Shown: positions 55,621 to 64,000 of the stretch, piece by piece | How the letters are laid out: every line of letters begins with the position of its first letter | Numbering within the stretch: the stretch's first letter is position 1 | Origin: Skeletonema tropicum | Lineage: Eukaryota > Bacillariophyta > Thalassiosirophyceae > Thalassiosirales > Thalassiosiraceae | Length of the DNA: 64,000 bases | Assembly: GCA_037178625.1 (NCBI GenBank) | Contig: CM074128.1 | Span: 186,001-250,000 of the forward strand | Reading direction: 5' to 3' | The notes under the pieces: model-generated | Databases searched by the model: none | What the model was told of the DNA's origin: nothing | What the model saw: only the letters and a program-made list of their open reading frames with translations | Made by a program: the position numbers and the translations under genes

Positions 55621-55931
55621 ATGATGATGTCTTGTGCGTCGTGTGGTGTAGAGAATTTGACCACAAGCACAAATTGAAGATATGTACCGCTTGTAATTTC
55701 GCACGATATTGCTGTGTTGAATGTCAGAAGGAGCATTGGCAGCATCACAAGCGAAAGTGAAAGGTAAGGGCCGCTGAATTACGTGACAGGGTTTTATTCA
55801 AGCAACCTGAAAGCAGTTACGTTGGTGATTGCCCCATTTGTTGTTTACCGCTACCACTTGAACTTGATAGAAATAAATCGAAAGTGATGTCATGTGGCTG
55901 GTGCGGTGGCTGTGCTTTGCCAATAGAAGCG
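55621..55931 (+). pseudogene. Remnant of a MYND / RING-type zinc-finger gene
   Basis: With one frame change and one in-frame stop, the plus strand reads MMMSCASCG, then HKLKICTACNFARYCCVECQ KEHWQHHKRK (a MYND finger, C..C...C..C...C...C...H), then AAELRDRVLFKQPESSYVGD and CPICCLPLPLELDRNKSKVM, a RING-like start as seen in diatom MYND proteins. The shift lies near 55655 and a TGA near 55757. No downstream Sel1 or helical region was found, so it is a dead 5' fragment sitting next to a MITE. Confidence 0.65.
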
Positions 55932-56101
55932 GAGAACGCGTTCGGAACACTTGTCACACCTCACCACTCTCACCACTCGCGCATAACGCAAGGGGTGCCT
56001 AAGCTGCTGCGCCTGTTTTTGATGATGTACAATAGAATAATGAAGATCTTTGTACTGCCGGGTGATAACGGAGATCTAAGGAAAAACGTTCTAAATTCAA
56101 A

Positions 56102-56470
56102 CACGGGAACCTGGGGTTGACAGAGGCTGCTTTTTGTTAGCAGCCGATTTGTCGAGAGCTTGCCAGGATAGGAGTTTCAAGTCGTGGTTCTAAAAAATCT
56201 AGCGTTGAGGTGCGTTGAGGTTGATTTCTGATGGCCTGTTCCGTCAAAAACTTGCGCCAACGTGCAAACTTGCTGCCACCGCCACGAGTGACATGCTGCT
56301 TGGCGGCGCACCGTGTCAGATGGCCGATCCGTGGCGTCGGCGGCAAGTTTTTGACGGAACAGGCCATCCTCAACGCACCTCAACGCTAGATTTTGTAAAA
56401 CACGACTTGAAACTCCTGGCAAGCTCTTGACAAATCTCTCAGCAAGACGTGTCAACCCCAGGTTCCCGTG
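56102..56470. mobile_element. 369-bp near-fully palindromic MITE
   Basis: The ends CACGGGAACCTGGGGTTGAC and A are perfectly inverted at 56450-56470. The flanks ATTCAAA on both sides form a 7-bp target duplication, or 8 with one changed base. The arms are complementary over most of the element (TCTAGCGTTGAGGTGCGTTG; GATGGCCTGTTCCGTCAAAA), leaving a short loop around 56280-56340. Confidence 0.8.
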
Positions 56471-57061
56471 ATTCAAAGCACGATGCACTGTATCTCTCGG
56501 GGGTTAACCTTTATCAGCACCCTGGCGGGAGGATCAGTATCAAAAGATAGGAGTACTTAGGCCTTAAGGTACGATCAAATAAGTACGATCACATATCAAA
56601 TGACACTACTCTTAGGAGAGAAGATAGCGAAGGGCCGAAGGATCCCGTGTCTGATGATAGGCAAACACCACCCACAAGTCACATATGAAGTCGTCCGAAA
56701 GTTAATCGTAAAAAGAAATTTGACCGATTGTTTCTGCAGATGGATCTCTTTGAATGCCGCTCTTAATAGATTGAAATAAGCTCATTGGCAGAAGCGGTAT
56801 TTTAAAACTTGAAGATAGCTTCATTCCTTGACGATAAGAATCATTGAAGTTTATCGTATAGTTGAAGTTTGATCGTGAAGTTGAGAGAGCTTTCACAAAT
56901 AGCTTGTTGACCGCAAGTACTTAAGTACTGGGATGGGTCGGCTGGAGGAACAAACGCGTAAAACTGCATAAGGAACAAACGAAGTGACTAGAGTCCTAAC
57001 TCATGAAAGCAATAATCTTCAAGAGGTAATGCATAAATAAATACAAGTTGATGCAATTCAA

Positions 57062-57991
57062 ATGAATGAGCAAAAAGAGTATTCAGCTGGCAAACAGTTG
57101 GCCGGAGCCAGAACAGGAACAGGAGCAGGAGCGGAAAGTTGCACTCCAATGAATTATCGCTGTTCGCCAAGGCCAAGTCCGAGTACAGCAAGCAGCGGTT
57201 GCAGCAACGGCGAAGGTGACAAAGCAATGAAACCTGCGACATTGATCTCCCAAACAAACAGTGCAACTAGATTGTGTCATGGTATCTCCACGAGCACAAA
57301 GACAAGCAGTACAACTGGATCATGGACTGCCTCGTTCTCATCGCAGTCTCCACTCGATTCTTCTTCTTCTTCGACTCCACAAAAGCCTGCAAGTCTGCGC
57401 AACCCGTTGCTTACGTGGACAACTGAAGAACTTGAACTTGTGTCCCAAATGAGACAAGGTATGAAGAATATGAATCGCCGCAAGCGTGCCAAGAAGCCAA
57501 AAGATGCACCCAAGCGTCAATTGAGGTGAGCCTATGGAATGATAGTAGAAAGGAATCTCTCTCTCTCTCCCTCTCTCTCTCGACTTCAATGCTCGCAACT
57601 TTAGCTGCACTTTCGACACTCACCATTTGCTTTTCGCCATCACAACTTATGCAGCGCTTACAATATATTCTTCAAGGAAGAACGACAGAAAATCATGAGT
57701 CAAGACCATAAATCCTTAGGTTTTGAGAATCTAGCCAAAACAATAGGAGCTCGATGGAAAATGTTGAGCGATGAAAAACGAGGTCCTTACAAGGAAATGG
57801 CAGCGGTAAGTTTCTCTTCGTAGTGTAGATAACAAATGATTCTTTGAATCGTATATGAAATCGTTCTCATCTAAGAGCCAATGCATCCACAGCTCGATTC
57901 CAAACGATACGAGAATGAAATGGCAGCCTACAAGAAACACAGTGGCAAAGCAGCTCCAAGTCCACCTATGCAAAAGACGACGAAGAGATAG
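57062..57991 (+). CDS. HMG-box DNA-binding protein (237 aa, three exons)
   Basis: Exons are 57062-57525, 57655-57805 and 57893-57991. Introns of 129 and 87 bp are GT-AG: AG|GTGAGC..GCAG|C restores Ser and GCG|GTAAGT..ACAG|CTC is phase 0. The joined product has a Ser/Thr-rich N-terminus (~1-125), a basic stretch (NMNRRKRAKKPKDAPKRQ), then one HMG box at ~148-222: PKRQLSAYNIFFKEERQKIM, GFENLAKTIGARWKMLSDEK and RGPYKEMAALDSKRYENEMA, with the expected aromatic and basic residues. The tail is short and basic (PPMQKTTKR). HMG-box proteins bend DNA and act in chromatin or transcription. The short stretch between introns makes the box invisible in any single open frame. Confidence 0.9.
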
Positions 57992-58198
57992 CAGACCGCT
58001 CTTACAGCTCTTGCATCTCTTGTATTTTCAGTTTGAGGAGACCGAATCAAACGGTATAAGCCCAGACAGACCTCAAATCCGTCGGCCGGGCCCATTTTTT
58101 TTAGACCTCCACCATGACGGCCGCCTAATAAAAGCCCCTATATTTTATTCTCGATAACTTTTATTATGAAGCAGATATATACTATACCATTGATACTT

Positions 58199-58439
58199 AC
58201 CTGTAGAGTATGTTTAGGAGAGCATATGGTATCAAAGAATCGTAGTAATATTTTATTTTCTCGCCGAGATATGCATTTTGGGGTTTACTATGAGCTTGTC
58301 TAACTTTAATGATGGACAAATTTGGCAGGCATGCCCATAGTAAACCCCAAAATGCATATCTCGGAGAGAAAATAAGATATAAGTACGATTCTTGGATACC
58401 ATATGATCTCATAAGTATACTCTACAGGTCTGCATCATT
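58199..58439. mobile_element. 241-bp palindromic element nested in the previous one
   Basis: ACCTGTAGAGTAT is inverted at 58427-58439. Long arms follow (GGGGTTTACTATG, CCGAGATATGCATTTTGGGG) and pair with few mismatches around a ~35-base loop at ~58295-58330. The transcript would form a long hairpin. Confidence 0.75.
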
Positions 58440-58683
58440 GGTTTAGCATATATCTCCGTTATAGTAGAAATTAAAGTTATGGGCTAGTCAGGCGGCCGCC
58501 ATGGAGGACGGGTGTCATCATTTGCCCGGAGCGCATGGTACCCGGGTGCCTTTTTCAGATTTTGCTCCGGCGGCGGGCACTAACAACCGCTAGTTGTGAC
58601 CGGAAATATGGCACCTGGGTACTCTTTTTTCAAGCCTCCGGCGGCAGGATTTGGTACCAGGGTTGGGTGTTATTTTACCACGT

Positions 58684-58709
58684 AGATAGATAGATAGATA
58701 GATAGATAT
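58684..58709. repeat. (GATA)n microsatellite
   Basis: About six and a half TAGA/GATA units in a row. Confidence 0.9.
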
Positions 58710-59345
58710 GGATTTACCGGTATGTTCGTACTTCCAGCAGGATCATCGTGTGCGTTGCCCGGAGAAATGGCACCCGAGTACCAAAGCAAAATCGCGATCG
58801 GCGGACGGAATTTTCAGTTTGGCACCCGGGTGCTGTTCCAAAAGGGCTCCGGCGGGCAAAAAAGGTACTTGGGTTATGTATGAATTCCTACTTAAAAGTT
58901 CTACGGATGACACCCGTCCTCCGCCTGTATGGGCCCGCCGACGAATTGGTGGCGGGAACGGAGACTGTCTGGGCTTATTCATATTTCCCAGTTTTGACAG
59001 GGCCAAATCATCGGGGTAACTTGCCTCCTGTGTACCTGCGTGACAATAAAAAGTGTAAAAGATACAGAAGTAATTCATTTTTGATCAATTTACAAGAATA
59101 TATAAATCCTTGAACTACAGCCAGGACATCTAAGTATTTTCTCCACTCCATAACATTTTCTCGGAAATAAAAACACACAGGCGAGATGCAGAGAAAATGA
59201 GCTCAGACCATTATTTACTTCCATCCCATCGAATAGCACCAATATATACTGAAAACAAGCAAGCCCTAATCTTATCTTGGGAAGACACATAAAGTTATGA
59301 ATCATGTCGAAGTTTGCTCCTTGAAAAGAGTTCTCTCTATATCAT

Positions 59346-61559
59346 TTACACGAAACATGCTGTGCAGCAAGAGCACTGAATCTGCGGCTCTCCGCCATTA
59401 GGAGGCGGCTGGCAATCAGCGTGGAAGACACCCAGTTGGCCTCCTGGTATAGTATTGTTTCGAACTAGACATACTGACTCATCAACTACTCCAGTAATAT
59501 CGTTGTTGTTGATTAGCAGCTCCTCTGTGTATGATGAAAGGAAAACATGGCGTTAGATCAATGATGAAGTCGACAGCAGCTTTCATATGACAGATACTTT
59601 TCCTACTTACCTAAAAATAAGAATTCTCCCTCAGAAATGATAGGCAAAGATCCTGTAAGTAGGTTGTCACTGAGCCAAAGATCCTTCAACCTGGGAGACG
59701 AGCCATAATTATCTGGAATCGTACCGGACAATTGATTGTCATTGAGGTACAATATTCTCAATCCTGCCAGGTTGGTTCCAAATAGTTCCGAAGGAATATT
59801 CCCAGTCAACAAATTGGACTCTAATGAAATGAAATCAATTGCTTCCATGTTGCCAAACTCTGTTGGTATGGTACCAGTAAGGCGGTTACTTTGGAGTTCA
59901 AGTTCTTGCAGATTGACGAGGTTACCAAACGTTGATGGAATTGTCCCCGAAATCTGGTTGAAGCTCACCCAAAAGGTGTTTAGTTTGCTCAAATCACCAA
60001 CCGTGCTAGAGATGGGACCACTGATGGAGTTTGTCTTCAAGATGACTTCTTCTAGTTCCATGTTTGAAAAGAATTCTTCCGGAAGTGTGCCTACGATCTG
60101 ATTGTCTTCACAATCAATCCAGGTAAGCTTGTTTAGGTTTCCGATTTCGGGTGGGATTGTTCCGGAAATTTGGTTCTTGTAAAAGAGGAATGCTCCTGTA
60201 ATCAGTAAAGGAGAGAGAAAGTTTCGTGGTTAGATATCGAGGCTGTAAATTCAAAGCATGGTGGTAGTATATTTCCATTACAGAATACGTTCTACTTACC
60301 CATCTCCACCAAAGTTCCAATTTCGCTCGGAATCGTCCCAGTAATTTGATTATCCGCAAACCAAAGATTTTCTGTCTTGGTCCACTGCCCAATTTCAGCT
60401 GGAATTGTCCCAGCGAAGTTGTTGAGACTAGCCCTAAAGTTTTTAATCTCCTTCAAGCCATCTGGGCCTGCATATTCTGGCTGGAACAAAGGTCCCTCCA
60501 AGTTGTTACTTTCCACGTCAAACGTTTCAAGAGGCAAGATGTATCCAAGCGTTGTCGGGAGGGATCCGGTTTGAGCATTGAAGAAGGAGATGTAGGATGT
60601 CATGGCGAAGAACACACCGATTTCTGGTGGGATTTGACCTACCATATTGTTTGATTCTGTGTACGAATGAGATTCGATTGTTTGGCAAAATGATTTGATG
60701 AGACTGAGACTCGACAGGAGGCAAAAAGAGTAACACATCTCCACAATAGTCACTTACGCAAGTTCAAGTTCAATACATTTCCTGAATCATCACACACCAA
60801 TTGAAAGTAGGAACCACCCGTACCCGTAATTTCTGATCCCCACTCACAATAGTTCAGCCCACTCATCCACTGACCTGGTCCAGCAGCCGCATCCTGACCA
60901 GGATTGGCACCAACATTCCAACTATCACCTCCAAGTCCAAAGTACATCACCGCCAATCCATATCGCTGCTCATTCAAGAGAAGTTGCGAGGCTGTACAAG
61001 GATCAATCGGGGTGGCTGCATCACACTCTTCAAGAATCCAATCACGTGCCTGAGACTGAGGCGAGTTTGGATCATCCAACGCTTCCGTCGTACCCATACG
61101 CACACTCACTGCAAATATTTGATCCCGAAGACGATTCTCACAAGTTCCCGGGTTGCTACAGTCGGTTAATGTTGGCATCGTTGAGACAGATGGAGCTTCT
61201 GTACTGATGGTTGGTGATGGAGTTGGCTGTGGTGTCGGTGGAGGCGTTTGGACGAAACTCATGGACATGTCGAGATTCATTTCGACATTCATTTGGAAGA
61301 GGAGCTCACGCATATCTATCTCGTCTAGCTCGGCTTGAGCCTTTGTGGAGGGTAAGAAGAATCGCGAGGCTAATTCTTGATCGACACCATTTGCTTCATC
61401 CGTGAGACGACGATGCTGCTTTTGTTTCTTATCGGTTGTGCGTTTTCGTCGTAATCCCCCGCCGCCTCCGTCACCTCCTACGTTTTTGGCAGCGGCGGCA
61501 CTCGTCAAGAGAGCTGCAATGGCAAGAAGGATAGCCTTCCCTCGCAATCTGCCGCTCAT
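59346..61559 (-). CDS. Secreted leucine-rich-repeat protein with Cys-rich C-terminus (640 aa, four exons)
   Basis: Exons are 61559-60758, 60656-60300, 60195-59611 and 59524-59346; introns of 101, 104 and 86 bp are all GT-AG, and the split codons C|AA, G|GA and G|AG keep the LRR periodicity (LNLNLQSNNMVGQIPPEIG). Residues 1-24 (MSGRLRGKAILLAIAALLTS) are a signal peptide. A basic/Pro-Thr-rich spacer and an N-terminal cap with Cys and a YFGLGGDSW..YCEWG segment follow. About 14 plant-type LRRs run from ~265 to ~600 (L..L...N.L.GTIP.E.G). The last exon ends CQPPPNGGEPQIQCSCCTAC FV. No transmembrane segment or kinase follows, so it is probably a secreted or wall-associated recognition or adhesion protein. 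Confidence 0.9.
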
Positions 61560-62282
61560 CTTTTATCTTTCAATTCTTTATATGTTGAGTACTTTTCAAC
61601 TACACGAATCTGCTGGCTTGGCCTGAATTGCTTTCTATTTCTCTACGTGTTGTAAAGGCTTGAAAGAAGAGTAGTGATACTGTAGCCTCACGACCGAGGC
61701 CTCTCTTTTCGAAGCAGGAGCAAATAGAATGGAGCAAAGTTTGGCCAGAGGGGCTCAACCGTGGTAGCCATTTTCTTTGAAAATCGACGTTCATTCAGAT
61801 GCATAGGACATGGTTGGCATCTTGAACGGAAATCAAATGTAAGCACGTAATCTAGCGCATTAAAATAAGCACGTTATTTATCAAGCGGCCTCACGGTTTT
61901 AAAATTCCAGAAGCAGAAGACGCGGACCCACACCCTATTATGTATTCCTACGTTGATACCCTCGACTGGTTGATAAACAAAACCGAGCGAGTAAAAACGG
62001 AAGATTGGATGTATGAGCAATGACGCGCCTCACAAAAAAGTGCACAGGTACATGCAGAAGGCTCACGGCCCGACCAGCCTTACATTTTGGATATTTTAGC
62101 GATGTTGGCGATAGCATTTTTTCCATCAAGCCAAGGTATCTCTCTAGCTAACAACCATGACGAGTCTCTCTTCCACCTGCCTTACATGATGAATATCTCC
62201 AATTAAAATGCAACTAATTCAACAATCTACCATCTCATAGTCACAATTACATTTATACATATACTAAGCCTGCCAATTGGCA
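61560..62282. other. Intergenic, no gene seen
   Basis: This holds the promoter side of the LRR gene and the 3' side of the next minus-strand gene. Confidence 0.5.
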
Positions 62283-63894
62283 TCAACCATCAACATTCAT
62301 ATCCTCACCACTGTTGGTATCGGTGGTAACCACTTCGTGGCACTCATATTGATGGATACGCCATGCCATAGCAAGCCGCATTTTCCCACAACCAGGATGA
62401 TTGCAAATTTTGATCATAGTATCATTTTCTGTCACTTTTATGGCTGCATCATCATCGCTGCCGTCACTGTTAACTACCGCAACATCATCCGCAACAACTT
62501 CATCCGTGAGTACTAGTTCTTGGTGGAGAGCCTCTTCGTCATTGATGCTAGTCGCCAAAGGACCAAGCACGACATTACTATCAACCAATGCGACATCAGT
62601 AACCTCTTCGCAGCGCCGAGAATTCTGGACTCCACTGTTCGTTTTCTTCTTCCGTTTTGACTTGGTCTCCTTCTTCACATGATCTTTTGCACAATGTAAA
62701 AATGGTGAAGTTTGAAATAGATACTCACTCAACACTTTCTTCTGGAGTTCATTGCCACGGGTAGCTCCAAACTGGCGCAATAACTTATTCCAGATCGCAT
62801 GACAGGTCTCTATGTTTTGTTCATCTATACCACCAAGAGTGCCCCACATTTGCAGCTGCTTCAAAAGATGGAGACCAAACAGAAGATGCGCCTTCATCGA
62901 TCTTGTCAACTTCCTTTTCCACCCAGAAAATGTTTACGATTTCTTTCTTTCTCTGGTAAATTTGTTTCACTGGTGCAAGCCATCTTATCCCTGAAAAACA
63001 TCCATCTTGACGGGTTTCAACATCTGTGAATTGCATCAGCTTTTCCGCTTGGGTAGGATTTATGCCAGAAAATTTTAAAGCTGCAAGTGTCGTGTCTACA
63101 TCAAATCGATAGTTTGCATTCCATTCCTTGATGATGTACTTCAATGGCAACTTCTTCTTGCTGTTCTTATCCAACAAACTGACTAGTACATCCGCTGTAT
63201 CAAAGTTGCCTTCCATCAGCGCATCAATCCAGTCACTTGCTTTCTTCGTCCGTTCTCGTGTCTGCCGAGCTGTCACCTCAGTGTCGTAAGTCGTCGGAAC
63301 CTTTGCAACTGTGAATTGACGATAGGTTGGAAACGAAGAAAGTTTTGCTAGCGATACTTTACTGTCGTTGTTGCTGTATTTAAATATCCAAAGCATCAGC
63401 ATTCCGGCAACTCTCATGTCATCCTCATTAGGCGGATTATCATTGCTTTTGTAGGATGATGATAATTGTGTTCTTATCACTTCCATTGCGTCTTTTGTGA
63501 AATGACCTCCCTCGTCAAATATTATTGGAGGCGGCGGAGGTAGTTGCCAAGAATCTTCCATCACTGCATCGTTTTGTTTTGTTTGTACTCGTCTGCGTTT
63601 TGATGGTGGTTGAGTCGAATTATTTTTGTTGTTGATGTCTGCATCAGCACACACTTCGGGCTCGTCTACGTCGAATAATGCAAGGAAATCTCGACGAACA
63701 ATTTCTTTCCGTTCCTCTCTATGATCTTCATTGCCAATATGCCAAGGCTGTTCACACTTTCGGTTGCCATTACGCTCATGATTTGTTTTGTTTCTTACTA
63801 CATCCGGCACCACAATAGCGTTGCCAACACATCTCATGCATCCAACACAAATCACTCTCTTATGAGCCTCATTGCTGGGATCGAGACCAAACAT
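62283..63894 (-). CDS. Unrecognised nuclear-type or transposon-derived protein, probably multi-exon, start uncertain
   Basis: Frame A (63894-62821) begins MFGLDPSNEAHKRVICVGCM with a CxxC pair, a bipartite basic patch (PPSKRRRVQTKQ) and helical sequence. Frame B (62909-62283) continues the sense as AHLLFGLHLLKQLQMWGTLG and GIDEQNIETCHAIWNKLLRQ. It ends with a C-x4-C-x12-H-x4-C finger-like stretch (CNHPGCGKMRLAMAWRIHQY). The switch may be a 44-bp GT-AG intron (62936-62893) or a 1-bp shift; a further GTGAGT intron near 62729-62681 is possible. The frame is open upstream of the first ATG to a stop near 63951, so more 5' sequence may lie beyond the window. Chromatin or transposon-related function is only a guess. 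Confidence 0.55.
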
Positions 63895-64000
63895 CAAACA
63901 TGTGACTTTGCCTTGGCGGTCAGTAAAATATGACTTAGGAGGTGTCAGTCATTCAGATGACTGGCAACCCCTCTTCGACCTGCGTCGATGTGCACCTGTG

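Larger units (their letters stand above)
58056..58978. mobile_element. ~0.92-kb TIR element with a nested palindrome
   Basis: The ends ATAAGCCCAGACAG / CTGTCTGGGCTTAT are inverted (58056-58069, 58965-58978). Further matching blocks lie inside: CGTCGGCCGGGCCCA versus TGGGCCCGCCGACG, and GGAGGACGGGTGTCATC (58503-58519) versus its inverse (58906-58922). A GATA microsatellite lies at 58684-58709. It begins 65 bp after the HMG-box stop codon and may affect that gene's 3' UTR. Confidence 0.65.

Noticed and set aside
1..64000. tRNA, rRNA, snRNA and CRISPR arrays
   Set aside because: The window was read for T-loop motifs, conserved rRNA or snRNA blocks and regularly spaced short repeats. None was convincing; the regular arrays found are protein-coding. 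A tRNAscan/Infernal run would settle it.

Overview
The window is nuclear DNA of a eukaryotic microalga, most probably a diatom and perhaps a centric one. The reasons are short GT-AG introns of about 80-400 bp, a BspA-type leucine-rich-repeat gene, an ankyrin/KAP P-loop NTPase, secreted LRR genes with a Cys-rich tail, a MYND/RING relic, and small LTR and TIR transposons packed between genes. This assignment rests on recognising gene families; no database search was run. No rRNA, tRNA or CRISPR array was seen.

Layout. 1-3.3 kb: an ankyrin + KAP NTPase gene (minus strand) with three frame breaks. 3.7-8.4 kb: a MATH-BTB-SAP gene (minus) whose 3' part has been copied in tandem, with a decayed transposase-like gene between the copies. 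9.3-26.8 kb: three paralogues of a coiled-coil family not recognised here (302, 993 and 621 aa) plus a decayed fourth relative. Among them lie a BspA-type LRR gene, a gene with two UIM-like motifs, a membrane protein, a DUF2306-like membrane protein, and a 1.4 kb LTR retroelement that encodes its own acidic repeat protein. 27.5-29.9 kb: two small membrane proteins on opposite strands.

31.8-41.1 kb is the centrepiece: a four-exon BRCA2 homologue of 3,003 aa. It has a RanBP2-type zinc finger, a tandem array of 15 almost identical BRC (RAD51-binding) repeats, and a C-terminal BRCA2 helical/OB-fold DNA-binding region. The splice junctions read through in frame.

41.1-57 kb is gene-poor and made largely of transposable elements: a 5.6 kb element with ~337 bp terminal inverted repeats, a MITE inserted into its left arm (TSD TTA), a second copy of the LTR retroelement inserted into that MITE, and then a series of non-autonomous TIR elements, several with clear target-site duplications, plus a dead MYND/RING gene. 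57-64 kb returns to genes: a three-exon HMG-box protein, another palindromic TIR element, a four-exon secreted LRR protein, and an unrecognised gene running to the window edge.

The genes do not form an operon-like pathway. Probable DNA-metabolism or chromatin functions are BRCA2, the HMG-box protein and perhaps the SAP-bearing BTB protein. Exon boundaries were worked out by hand from GT/AG sites and reading-frame continuity and should be treated as models.
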